This document shows, one piece after another, positions 25,661 through 36,869 of a DNA stretch of 64,000 nucleotides. Positions within the stretch are counted from its first letter, which is position 1, and each line of letters starts with the position of its first letter. Under the pieces are notes generated by a model. It saw only the letters and a program-made list of their open reading frames with translations, searched no databases and was not told where the DNA came from. The position numbers were made by a program, and so were the translations under genes. Source of the DNA: Gordionus sp. m RMFG-2023 (Eukaryota; Nematomorpha; Gordioida; Chordodea; Parachordodidae); assembly GCF_954871325.1 (NCBI RefSeq), contig NC_088775.1, positions 17,399,561 through 17,463,560 on the forward strand, given 5' to 3'.

Positions 25661-26084
25661 ACCCCAAGAAATTAAAAAATGCATATTGTCTTTTTGCACT
25701 TAACCTATCAATTGTTTCCGTAGATCATCTGCCATATTTGAGTATGTTTCAGAAGCTTATATATATTAAGGTTCCCAAAGTACATGAATAGCTATAACCA
25801 AGTCACAAAATATTATTTCCACCACTGACTAAATGGATCCATTGAACCCCATTCTTGTGTAATAATTATATAATTTTTATTATTTTATTGTAACAACTAC
25901 ATTTTTTCTCCAGCATCTATTATTCTGAGGTGTCATTGAATGATATGGTTAAAAACCTTCTCAGAAATTTTTTATTCTTAATTCAAATTGTTCTTTTTAC
26001 ATAGTTTTATTTTATTCGAAAAAATTACGCATATATTTATTTCTATCATAAATTTTAGTTATATTAAGATCACAATATTATAAA
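25661..26084. other. Spacer DNA of the second fold-back, no gene
   Basis: Less A/T-rich than its surroundings, no frame or family recognised. Confidence 0.45.
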
Positions 26085-26466
26085 GTACCCGTCGAACGGT
26101 GCTCAGACCTAATTTTTTTTAAATAAATCGGGTTCGGGCCTAATATTTTTAAAAAAAGGGCCGGGTAGGGTTGGGCCTAGAAATTTTTTTAAATATATCT
26201 AAATTTATCAATTATATATTAAATTTTTTATGTAAAATAAAAATATTTGATTTTATTTATAGAAACTAGACAACATATAACATATGTCTTTTATTTTAAG
26301 TAATTTTAAAAATTATTTTCTATATTTAAATAAATTCGGGCATGACCGGGCCGGGTTGGTAAATTTTTTTAAAAAAATTTCTGGTTCAGGCCTGGCCAGC
26401 AAAACTTTTTTAAAAAAATTTCGGACCGGGCCGGGTTTGAAAAATTAGGCCCGATGCAGATCACTA
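26085..26466. mobile_element. GC-box repeat, hAT-like MITE
   Basis: CGGGCCTAATATTTTT, GGGCCGGGT and GGACCGGGCCGGGTTTG boxes alternate with TTTTTTAAAAAAATT. The right end, read inverted, is TAGTGATCTGCATCGGGCC, an hAT-style end. Related pieces lie at 37555-37860, 43885-44110, 55850-55915 and 60955-61010. The left limit is approximate. Confidence 0.45.
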
Positions 26467-26801
26467 ATACTTATGCAGGAATTCTGAGAGTTCCTGATTC
26501 GATAAACTACTGCCATATTAATCCTTCAAATTTTCACCTTTCTTGACGCCTAAGAAAATTTTAGACCAAAACATTAAAAAATTATATTCGATTCATAAAT
26601 TTGACGTTCGTCTTTATTAAAAAATTTTTTTTAAAAATTATATCAAAATCAAAATGTTTTTTACAATAATTATGGAAAGTTATTTAACTATATAAGAATG
26701 TTTCACATTATGGAAATGTGTTACATACTATAAAAATTTACAAGTAATCAAAAAAATTTTGAGTAATATAAAAAATTAACCACAGAATTTCCCACATGTG
26801 A

Positions 26802-27136
26802 TTAATAAATCAACACTCAGCTGTAAACCATATAATAAATAGAAGCCTAACAGCTGCACACATTACAAACAATCTTGAACCTTCAAATTTATCTCAAGTA
26901 GATGGTTTAAGACCTGATGGTATGACCATACCTTGGGCCCTCGGCAAATCACTCATTGGGACTACACGTGTGTCTCATCATTCCCTTCAAACATAAATTT
27001 TAATTTAATAACACAGGCAGAAATTAAAAAGACAAACAAATATAAAAATTTTAACAACTTCATATTCACTCCAGTAGTGACTTCTACTAACGGGCATTTT
27101 TCGCCTTCAACATTTGTTTTTAAAAAATCTGCGTAA
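26802..27136 (+). pseudogene. LINE ORF2 C-terminal fragment
   Basis: The frame reads HSAVNHIINRSLTAAHI, then LEPSNLSQVDGLRPDGMT, then IPWALGKSLI. After a one-base frame change near 26955 it continues WDYTCVSSFP, KKTNKYKNF, FIFTPVVTSTNGHFSP. This is the conserved tail found after the reverse transcriptase in several animal non-LTR retrotransposons (RPDG..PW..G..L.WD.TC, then AE..K..KY, then F.PV..ET.G). Only this tail is present, so it is a 5'-truncated dead copy or a captured fragment in the spacer of the fold-back. Confidence 0.75.
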
Positions 27137-27349
27137 TAAAATACGACTTTTCACAAATGAACCCAGAGAATTTCTTTTTATTCGACATAGAAATTTTAAA
27201 GACACAAATATGGTTCCTTTTTGGGGACTCAATTATAGAATTTTATTTTTAATTATATAATTATAAATTATAATTTTTTAATTAGGTTTTATTACATATT
27301 TTAATATTTTATATATTTTCATAATCCTTAGTGTATTACAATTTTTTAT

Positions 27350-28917
27350 AAAGAGGGTTAACCAAATTAATTACGGAATTCAAATTTACTAATTGAGCAC
27401 TAAATAATGGCGAAAACCGGATGTTTGGTATTACTATAGTTTTTGTTTTGGCACTCGCCATTATTTGTTTATTTTTGTTTTTTTCGCAAATAAATTTTTA
27501 TTCTTAAATTCGGCTACAAAGGTGATTAAAGAATTAACCTGTACTAAGGAAGCCCTAAAGAAGGATATAAATTTCATCGTTATTGCTTTATAATTTTCTG
27601 GCATAATTTGACCTTTAAACATTTCTTTAGCTTATTACAATTTTTATAAAGACGGTTAACCAAATTAATTACGGAATTCAAATTTACTAATTGAGCACTA
27701 AATAATGGCGAAAACCGGATGTTTAGTACTATTATGGTTTTTGTTTTGGCACGTTGCCATTATTTGTTTTTTTCGCAAATAACTTTTTATATTTAAATTC
27801 GGCTACAAAAGTAATTGAAGCACTAACCTCTACTAAGGAAGCCCTAAAGAAGGATATAAATTTCATCGTTAGTGCTTTCATAATTTTCTGGCCATAATTT
27901 GACCTCTAAACATTTCTTTAGCGTATTACAATTTTTTATAAAGACGGTTAACCATATTAATTATGGAATTCAAATTTGCTAATTAAGCACTAAATAATGA
28001 CGAAAACCGGATGTTTAGTACTACTATAGTTTTTGTTTTGGCACTTCGCCATTATCTGTTTTTTTCGCAAATAACTTTTTATTCTTAAATTCGGTTACAA
28101 AAGTACTTGAACCACTAACAAGGAAGCCCTAAAGAAGGATATTAATTTCATCGTTAGTGCTTTCATAATTTTTTGGTCATAATTTGACCTCTAAACATTT
28201 CTTTAGCGTATTATAATTTTTTATAAAGACGGTTAACCAAATTATTTACGGAATTTAAATTTGCTAATTGAGCACTAAATAATGGCGAAAACCTGATGTT
28301 TAGTACTATTATGGTTTTTGTTTTGGCACGTCGCCATTATTTGTTTATTTTTATTTTTTTCTTAAATAACTTTTTATATTTAAATTCGGCTACAAAAGTA
28401 ATTGAAGCACTAACCTCCACTAAGGAAGCCCTAAAGAAGGATATAAATTTCATCGTTAGTGCTTTCATAATTTTCTGGCCATAATTTGACCTCTAAACAT
28501 TTCTTTAGCGTATTACAATTTTTTATAAAGACGGTTAACCAAATTAATTATGGAATTCAAATTTGCTAATTAAGCACTAAATAATGGCGAAAACCGGATG
28601 TTTAGTACTACTATAGTTTTTGTTTTGGCACGTCGCCATTATTTGTTTTTTCGCAAATAACTTTTTATTCTTAAATTCGGCTACAAAAGTGATTTAAGCA
28701 CTAACCTCTACTAACTAAGCACTAAAGAATGATATAAGTTTCATCGTTAGTGCTTTCAGTCAACTTTTAAGCGTGAAGTTGGCACAAATTTTTATTTTTG
28801 CTAATAACTTTTTTTCCTTAAATTCGGCTACTATACGGATTGAAGCACTAACGAAGCACTAAATGACATATGATTCATCGTTAGTGCTTCCGAATGTTCG
28901 GGCAACTTCACGGAGCT
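27350..28917. repeat. Tandem array of the 300-bp unit, right arm, inverted
   Basis: About five units, with CATAATTTTCTGGC markers near 27590, 27880, 28170 and 28475 and the terminal unit ending at 28917. It is the reverse complement of 21976-25660 but less than half its length. Confidence 0.85.
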
Positions 28918-29084
28918 TCAAAAAAGATATATTTACAAAGAAAATTTAAAATTTTTATCTTTTTACTTATCTTGGGCGTGAAAATCACTAATAAATTGTA
29001 ACAAAAATAATATTTTTTATTAAAAAACATCAAATAATAAATAATAAGTTGTTTTCTTTTAAATAAATGCATTCGCAATATATT

Positions 29085-29345
29085 TATTGTTTCGCGGTAA
29101 TGCCCTCGCGATAATGACTTCGCGCAAACATATTCGCGATAAAAAATTCGCTGTAAAGTGTTCGCGTAAAATGTTTCGCTAAAATGTATTCGCTCTAATA
29201 AATTCGCAGTTAAGTTTCGCGGAAATAAATTCGCGACAATGGCTTGGCGAAATTGTCTTCGCTATAAATGTTTCGCGGAGATAAATACGCAGAATTAGTT
29301 TCGCGATTTTACCTTCGCTATAAAAACATTTTGCGATAAAAGTTT
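29085..29345. repeat. TTCGCG array, right terminus of the giant fold-back
   Basis: About 17 TTCGCG or TTCGCT words at 13-18 base spacing. The outermost 60 bases are inverted relative to 12749-12810. Confidence 0.75.
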
Positions 29346-29372
29346 AGCTGAATTGACCTGATAGGGAATTAC

Positions 29373-30983
29373 ATATATCAATCAAACTTATAAATATAAT
29401 ATCTTAGAACATCCCGGGATCTCAATTTATATCGCACATTTTTATTTTAAATTTTTCAAAGACTATGCCGGGTGTAATTAAACATGTGTATAGCAAGGAA
29501 TGTTCAGCTAAAATTTTTCAATTGGATAAAATATATTTATAATTCAAGAATCTGAAGTAAAGAGCAGGATGAAAGTTAGAGATATGGTTTAGATTAGTTC
29601 TTAATAAATTTTAATCCTTAATAACCTGTCATATAAAGCATGGCATGTGATTATAAATAGACGAATAGAAAATTAAATAAATCGGCTGTTGCAACATAAT
29701 TTCTTTGAGTTGAAAATAATCGTGTAAAGCAACCTACCTATATACCCTATAAATATCAAAAAATTTTCTGTCAAGTTTAATTGGTATATAGACATGTAAG
29801 GAAATTCGATTTAAGTTTAGAATGATTCAAAATTCAATTGAAAGTTCATAACTGGTAGATGGTAGTAATATAATAGGGATTAAAATTTCCGGGTAGGTAA
29901 ACTATTTTTTAGTGAAATATCCCAAGAAAAAAGGGAAATTAAAAATAATTATACTCTGCAATATTAAATTATTTTTAGAGTTCATAATGAATTTACCCTT
30001 AAAATCTCATTAAATTATCATGTAATTTCAATTGCTTTTGTCGTTTTTTCTTTCGAGGAGACCTTAAACATCAAAAATTAAGCGGTCAATCCTAGCTTAC
30101 TTTCTATATGTAATTGGATATTATTGGCCCTTATGAAAATCGGCCTTCTTGTTTTTAAAATCCAATTTCGAGAAGTTGAATAAATATTTTAATGTACTTT
30201 TATAAGTAATTAAATTTAGTGTTAAAATTAACTTTTATTCAGAGGAATGCCATATATTATCAGTTAAATTTAAGGTAATTAGAGTTAGAAGATATATCAT
30301 CATCATCATTTATGGCTGAGCTCTTCTAATAAATAAAATTTATAATCCATGGTGATGTAATTTATTTCATAGCATCGTGCAGTCAAAATTTTACATATTT
30401 GCTTGCTTTTGAAAAATACCCAGTCTTGCGTGTCATATCGCTTAAGCGATATGCGCTTAAAATAAATGAGACCTTTAATTGAAGTTACCTTTTTATTTTA
30501 AAATATCCACGATTCAAAAATTTAACTAAATTATAAAAAAAAAGAATTGTATTTATCATCTGCCTTTTAATTTTTATTTCAAAATATTCCATTGATAAGT
30601 TATTTTATTTTATTGTATTTTATATATTAAATTTAATTTGCATATAGTTAAACAAGTAGGAAGGGATCTTTAGAGCCCTCCCCCTTATTCTTATCTGGGT
30701 AACAAGGTTTTGTCAGCTTTCTTGAGAAAAAACTGAATTCTTTACGAGTCCTAAACCAATGTACAATTGAATAAATAAAAAGGTATTGAAAAAGTAAATC
30801 AGATTGCGCTTTCTAAATAGGTTCTAACACCAAGTGGTAATTTAATTAATTTGCATTTTTTGCGTTTGAAAAGTTCAATTTGTGCGCACTATAAGTTATG
30901 TTGTGTTTATTACATTTCAAAAGCATACTAGAAAAATTAAAATCTACTTAAACTAATATTAAAAATTATTTAATAATTTAATT
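29373..30983. other. Intronic AT-rich DNA
   Basis: Part of DIPP intron 1. Nothing recognised beyond a C-rich patch near 30676. Confidence 0.45.
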
Positions 30984-31230
30984 CGGAAGTGACAATTGTC
31001 ATATTCGCCATTTTAAAACTTTTCTAATGTTTTTTAATGAAATTAGGTAAAAATGAATATATCTGTTTCAAAACAATTTTCGTATTCATCATAATAAAAC
31101 TCTTCCATTGTTTTTTAATAAAAATATGTAATTAATATTTCAAATGTTTTAGTGCAAATTCAATAATAATGTAATTCAAAAGGGTGACAATTATCTTATG
31201 CAACATTTTAAAACTTTCTTAGCCTCAATA
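30984..31230. repeat. Diverged 115-bp satellite units outside the fold-back
   Basis: GTGACAATTGTCATATTCG, then TTTTAAAACTTTTCTAATG, then GGTAAAAATGAATAT, and a second partial unit with GTGACAATTATCTTATGC. These are clearly related to the arms of the giant fold-back but older. Confidence 0.5.
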
Positions 31231-31690
31231 AATCGGCTCAGGCTTAGCCTTAACTAAAAAAAATCGGCTATTACACACATGCTGAATACAATTCCGAGAA
31301 AAGTCATGTCTTCAATTTTTATTTAAATGTGCGCTAACAAACCAGTTTTGACTAATCTCAAAGTTGTCGATTTTTAAAACCATGATAGAAGTCCGAAGAA
31401 AAATAATTATGTACGTTTAATTGATAAAGTTTTGCTCAAGTAAATATAATACGCCGTTAAATTAGATGATTTATCGCCGAATTTGGGAATTAATGTTATA
31501 AAATATAAATTCTTAAGGTATATGACTAAATTAGTAACCAAATTTCGTTAAATAACATTAATATTCCTACACTGGTCGAGAAAATTGACGGCTAATTCTA
31601 TTAAGCTATGAGGTATAATTATATCTAACTATAAAAAAAAATTAAAGTCAGAAAAGATATAAATTTATTTCTTTAGGATATACATTCTTG
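31231..31690. other. Intronic AT-rich DNA
   Basis: No feature recognised. Confidence 0.45.
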
Positions 31691-31861
31691 TTAAAATTTA
31701 TATCGTAATTGACATACACCGACATATTGACTTTGATGTGGTAGATTAGTTCCATCAATACTAAAGTAAACTGATGATTCATTTATTAAAAATGCTGATA
31801 CATTGAAGTTAGCTGTAGTAAATGGTGCTGAAGAATATTTCATTTGAATGCCTTTCAATGG
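31691..31861 (-). CDS. Candidate terminal exon, unidentified protein
   Basis: After the acceptor TTTTTATTATAG the frame gives 56 residues and TAA: PLKGIQMKYSSAPFTTANFN, then VSAFLINESSVYFSIDGTN, then LPHQSQYVGVCQLRYKF. Codon use and residue mix look protein-like (mixed beta pattern) and the frame is unbroken in a region where stops are dense. It lies in DIPP intron 1 on the same strand. I do not recognise the family; it could be a nested gene, an alternative last exon, or a remnant of an element. Confidence 0.45.
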   Translation of the reverse strand, partial: PLKGIQMKYSSAPFTTANFNVSAFLINESSVYFSIDGTNLPHQSQYVGVCQLRYKF

Positions 31862-32387
31862 CTATAATAAAAATTCTATATCATTTAATGATAATTGGAA
31901 TTTATTACTTTATACGAATTAATAAAATTTTCGCATTTAAAAATTATAATTAATTTATGACCATTGGAAAAATGGGTATATTACTTAATTTTCATTAGTT
32001 ATAATAGACGCGTATAATTCCAACATTTTTGAGTATTAGTTAATTTATTCTATAATAAATTAGTTTAGGTGTAAAATATTTGTTATTCATTTATGGCAAG
32101 CTCATAAGAGATCATTTAAAGTTTTTCTAATGAAATTAAAAGAAAAAAGGATTCGAAAAGTGTGAAAAAATGCAATTTATGAATCGCAAGGAATTGTTAA
32201 ATGTCTCAGGAAACATCAAGGTTTATGTTCAACTAAAAAATAAGAACGATGATGTCGAAATAATAAATGATGAAATAAAGGCTGAATCTCCTTTAAGTAT
32301 GATTATATGTTTAAATAATCTTTGAGGTCACTATAAATAATATAATATAACTACGTTTCCCCTATATAAGTATTGAATTTTAAATCA
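31862..32387. other. AT-rich DNA with a weak BED-finger-like frame
   Basis: Around 32170-32250 a + strand frame reads QGIVKCLRKHQGL, resembling the second half of a BED zinc finger of hAT transposases, but the cysteine half is not open. Weak. Confidence 0.3.
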
Positions 32388-32395
32388 AATAACAC

Positions 32396-33053
32396 TAGGG
32401 CTGTGCCGATCCACATATTTTCATCGATCCGATCCGATATTTATATTGATTTTTCACCACCCCCCTTTGAACCAAATGTAATTAAGAAATCAATATTTTT
32501 TATGCAAAAAATCGAATTATTTATTTAATTTAATTATTTCAACAATAATTAAAAAAAGTTTACGAATATTGGTAGTATTAAATGTTTTTTTCATTATTCT
32601 TCCCCGTGAAATTAGAATTTCGCAGATAACGCATTTTGCAAAGTTCTATTTGTCTTTTGTAAAATATTTCCATAATTCAGATACCATATTTAAAAAAATT
32701 CTTTTATTTAAAGTATAAATAATAAAATTGGCGTTATTATTTAAAAAGATTTAAAATAAATAAAACTTTGGGTGTTACTTTCCATTTTTATAAAAAAACT
32801 TTTAAAATACTATAAATCTATTTTAAAAAATAAATAAAATTTAAGGGATGTTGTGCATTTGCATTGTTTAAAAAAAATTATTTAGAAAATATTATTAATG
32901 TAAAATAAATAAATATACATAAAATAACAAAAAAAAGAAAAGTAAAAGATAGGATTAGATCGGATTGGTTTTTACAGGTATCGGCCCGATCCAATATTTT
33001 TGGAAAAAGTGAAATATCGGTGCCGAGCGATATTTAATATCGGCATAGCCCTA
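32396..33053. mobile_element. hAT MITE, copy 1 (658 bp)
   Basis: The ends TAGGGCTGTGCCGATCC and GGCATAGCCCTA are inverted and flanked by a perfect 8-bp duplication AATAACAC (32388-32395 and 33054-33061). Internally it has CGATCCGATCCGATATT boxes at both ends and a long A/T middle with no frame. The same family lies at 59838-60470 in the opposite orientation, with a fragment at 35690-35787. Confidence 0.9.
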
Positions 33054-33657
33054 AATAACACTAATATATATCTAAATATATTGACGTAGCAACTGCATAA
33101 TCGAGCAAGGTTCTGTGTCAATGAGTTGCCACTCTAAGCATAAATTCGTATTGATTCGTCTTCATTTTCTTTTTTTATTACTAGAAGAAAATTAGATTTT
33201 AGACGGAGGGGGGATTGTTTATCTAATTTAGGTAGAAAATACAGTGTTCAAAATTTTTTTAAAAAAGAGGTAATTATCACAACGAATTTAAATATTTCAA
33301 AGGCCAAATTTAAGAAAACCCGAAACATATTTCTGCTATTGGCAAGCAGGAAAAAAAATATATCATTTTTAAAAAAATAAATACTTCAAAAGTATATAAT
33401 AATTATAAATATAGATTAAAAAATAATAATAAAATCGCGAATCCATATTTCTTAAACAAAAACTTCAACTAGAAATTTTAAACATAAATTTACTTGTTTT
33501 TTAGGTGCAATTCATTATTAAATTAAGCTATTTTTAGAGCCTTAGATACTTAAAATATATATATTTATATTAATTTAGTAATTTTATATATTTTTATATG
33601 TTTTAATATTTATTTGTAAGTTATAAGAAAAAATAAAAGGGATTTAAATATATCTAA

Positions 33658-35412
33658 CAGAGTTGTTAAAGTATCTAGATAGATTTTTGAAAGTATATGT
33701 ATCTAGATATTATTTTAGACGTATCCGTATCTAGATACTTTTAAGATACCATTTGATATACTTTTATTTAACGCTTTTTTATAAACAAACAAAATTTATT
33801 TTATTTCATATGAGAATATAATTTAAATATATATATTAAAAAAAATAATATATATAAAATATTAATACTTATATATATAAAATATTAAAACTTGTATATA
33901 AAAAAATATATATAAATATTCATTAAATATTATGTCAGAGTTTATCCATAAACCAGACAAATTTTGATATTACAATCAGAGACCTTTATGGGCCGGCCCT
34001 CGCACTGCATGAATATCATATTTTCTAGCGGGTCTGGACCGGGCATGCGTTTAAATTTTTTTTTAATGGGCTGGACTTGGGCCTAAAATTATTAAATTTA
34101 AATTATTTAAAACAGTTGTAAATTTAATGAAATATTGCCTTTTTTCTTCTAATAATAATAAATTTCAGTATTGCAAATAAAATGATTGCCCAAATATATT
34201 TAAATATTGTTAATTTTCATTAAATAAAAAAAAAATTTAATTTTTGTATATGGGCTTGGGAAATTTTTGTGAAACTTATTATGGGCTTGGGAATTTATTT
34301 TAACATTAAATATTTTGGTCAAAAAATTAAGGCCCATGAAGGTCTTTGATTACTATGCAACTCAAGAAATTTACCATTTTTATTTTCAATTGAATTAGTT
34401 AATTTTATTTTATTATACTAATTTTGAAATTTTATTTTAAATTAATATAAATAGTGATGAAGAGGAAGGTAATAAACAATGAAGCATCAACAAGTTCAGA
34501 CATTGTTTTCATGGTCATTTTATAGAGCATATTTTAAAATAATATCTAAAAATAAAGAAAACATCTGATAGTAAAATGTTTGCCATATCTACAAAAAAAT
34601 ATGAAAATTCCAGTTAGTATTACCTCAACTTGCAACATTGTAAAACATTTAAGGATGTAAATACTAAATAAATGTTTACAATTGTAATTTTAAATTTTAA
34701 GAGAAAAAGTCAAACACTGTTAATGAAAAAACAATTAATACAAAGATTAGTTGATGAATTATCAAGGTCTTCAACTGATTGCAAACAAATAACCTGCGAG
34801 AAAAAACAATTAATTTAATATCCTAATTTTTTCAGTACCCCACAGCAGCAGATATGATTGTTAATCTGATTTAAATTTTGATATTCATCAAATTTTAAAT
34901 AATTTTTTTGAAAATGAATGTCGTGAGTATTTTTAAAAAATATCCTGATATAAATTGTTATTCATAAAATATAACACCACAATCCCTTTAAGTTCCCAGA
35001 TAGAAAGGCCTTTTAGTGTAGCTAAAAATGTCTATACGGATTAACGAGGATGCCTTAATGACCAAAATTTTGAAAATATTTAATTACTGAATAATTATTT
35101 ATAATCATTTAATCATATATTTTCATATATTATATTAAAATCTAAAAATCATTATTTTAGTTATATTTTGATAAATGTGATATCTAGTCAATAAAGTTTT
35201 TAGCTTATTTCATACATTTTCACAATAGAATCCTAATTTAGGTTTATGCAAAGCTTATATAAGAGTATTAAAAAATTGTATCTGTATCTAGATATATAAC
35301 AATTGTATCTGTATCAAGATAACTTTTTAGGCAATGTATCTGTATCTAGATAACTTTTTAGACGATGTATCTATATCTAGATCTATTTTAAAAGTATCTT
35401 TTAACAACTCTG
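33658..35412 (+). mobile_element. hAT transposon relic with TATCTAGATA subterminal repeats
   Basis: The ends CAGAGTTGTTAAAGTATC and TTAACAACTCTG are inverted; a perfect 8-bp duplication ATATCTAA flanks it (33650-33657 and 35413-35420). GTATCTAGATA words repeat three times inside the left end and about five times inside the right end. A BED-like piece (KCLPY then TCNIVKHLRM, about 34572-34656) and the hAT dimerisation segment SSQIERPFSVAKNVYTD, stop, RGCLNDQNFENI (34979-35083) remain of the transposase. A smaller MITE is inserted at 33977-34348. Confidence 0.85.
33977..34348. mobile_element. hAT MITE nested in the hAT relic (372 bp)
   Basis: The ends CAGAGACCTTTATGGGCC and GGCCCATGAAGGTCTTTG are inverted, with flanks ATTACAAT and ATTACTAT (7 of 8 identical). 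It contains GGGCTTGGG/GGGCCTAAA boxes and no coding frame. Confidence 0.8.
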
Positions 35413-35420
35413 ATATCTAA

Positions 35421-36698
35421 CAAAGCATATATTCAGTTAGTGTAAACGGCTTGATTGAGCCAATAAAAGAGATTACTCAAAAATTTTAGCCAAGCTAAAG
35501 ATAAATAGTCAAGTTTGTGGATTTGCTTACAGATGGCAGAAAAGCTTGTACATCTATTAGGTAATAATAGTTTGGCAAAAATCTTAATTTAGCCTGTAAA
35601 AATCGCTAAAATCGAGCTATTTAACATTATATTAGGGTATAAATATTTCTCATTTTATTTTTAGAGAATACATTTAACAATTTGTAAAAATATTGATTTT
35701 TTATGTGGTATCAATATAAACATCGGATAATATTTGTAGTGATATCGGATTGGACCGGTGAAAAATGTGTGGTTCGACACAGCCCAATCTTTATTTTGGG
35801 ATAACCCTGAATACGGAGAGGGGTGCAGGGACTTCCATTATGAGGGAGGGGAGAGGGAGTCATGACGTAAAAACCACATTTGTATGGACGAATATTTGCT
35901 ATTTTCTTTACTGATACTAGTGGCTTATATCCAAAAATGATCATTAAACGAGCCATAAATTTATAAATGATTTTGATGGTAATGGCTAAAAAAGGGATAT
36001 TAGTGCATCTCGCTTTTAAGGATAGGAAGGAATGTAATAAACTAAATTGTGGATCATTCTAATGCTCGGTGGAACGTTCATGGAAAAATTTAAAAGTAAA
36101 AAAGCTACTCACAATATTACTTTAGAAGCAGCTGAATTTTCCAAAATTAAAAAACATTGAACAAGGATATTTGGAAGGAACTTTAGTAAAGCACTTTATT
36201 GGCAATAGCTCAGCTTTTAATAAGCAACAAGGCAAGATCTCAAAATAGTAGGTTATTTTGGGGATTTGATTGTAACAAAAAGCTATATATCAATCTGCTG
36301 AACCTCTGGAGAGCCATTTATAAAAAATAAGAAATTTTTGAATCAACTCATGACATGCCATTTTGGCTTACAAAATAATTTATTTTTATTATAAATAAAA
36401 CTCAGTTTTTAAAAAAGAAGAGTTTTCATAAGAACTTTAATGTAAATTTTATAATGGAAAAACGAAAACTGCATGTCATCAGCTGATTTTTATTGAAATA
36501 ATATTTAAATGGATGAATCGTCAGTTTAGGTATTATTATTTATCTCTTAATATGTTTTTATCGATCAAAAAATATCACGATACTTATTTTAAACAGAATT
36601 TTTGCATGTTTGCAAAAAAAGTTATAAATTGGAATACAATGACAATTGAATTATATTGTCTATTTATAAAATACAGTGTTGTAGAGTAACATCATTAA
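35421..36698. other. AT-rich DNA with a hAT MITE fragment
   Basis: 35690-35787 matches the inner and right end of the TAGGGCTGTGC MITE family (GGTGAAAAATGTGTGG, then CGACACAGCCC). GC-richer 35800-35860 and a cryptic frame at 36030-36240 are unassigned. Confidence 0.4.
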
Positions 36699-36869
36699 AA
36701 GAAACGCCGTTATCTGGAAAGTGCTACCCTTCCCTCATCGTCACTATTTGAACGTTTTTTTAGCAGAGCAAAGGCTGTGTTAAATGTTAAACGTTCCTGT
36801 TTATCGGGTCAAACTAATTTTGTAAGGCAATTGTTTAAAAATGTATTTTTTTTAAAAAAGTATCTGTAA
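36699..36869 (+). pseudogene. hAT transposase C-terminal fragment
   Basis: The open frame reads SATLPSSSLFERFFSRAKAV, then LNVKRSCLSGQTNFVRQLF and KNVFFLKKYL, then stop. This is the hAT C-terminal dimerisation region (S..ER.FS.A..+..KR..LS....V..L.FLK.N). An hAT-type end, CAGTGTTGTAGAGTAAC, lies just upstream at 36674, so the element is probably heavily shortened. No other transposase part is seen. Confidence 0.65.

Larger units (their letters stand above)
21976..28917. mobile_element. Second fold-back element (6.9 kb), inserted in the right arm
   Basis: A perfect 9-bp duplication TCAAAAAAG flanks it (21967-21975 and 28918-28926). The ends AGCTCCGTGAAGTTG and CAACTTCACGGAGCT are inverted. 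The left arm (to about 25660) is about 12 tandem units of roughly 300 bp; the right arm (from about 27350) is about 5 inverted units. The central 1.7-kb spacer holds a GC-box repeat and a LINE tail. Removing it restores the outer element's right arm (AATTCCTCAAAAAAG then ATATATTTAC), so it is the later insertion. A 9-bp duplication would fit a Mutator-like element, but no transposase supports this. Confidence 0.82.
12749..29364. mobile_element. Giant composite fold-back element (16.6 kb)
   Basis: It is flanked by a perfect 8-bp duplication GGAATTAC (12741-12748 and 29365-29372). The ends match in inverted orientation: TCAATTCAGC, then AAACTTTTATCGC, then TTTATAGCGAA. The inverted arms hold, from the outside in, a GCGA array, AT-rich sequence with CGCCCAA, an array of about 115 bp, and an array of about 297 bp; a 0.5-kb spacer (about 15314-15838) lies at the fold. 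The right arm was lengthened by a Sola2-like transposon and a second fold-back element. Without them the element would be about 7.1 kb. No transposase is seen. The structure recalls Drosophila FB and Galileo elements; the superfamily is not determined. Confidence 0.8.

Noticed and set aside
12760-29345. CRISPR-like array in the GCGA clusters
   Set aside because: Spacing is irregular, there are no uniform repeats or unique spacers, and the context is a eukaryotic transposon with target duplications.
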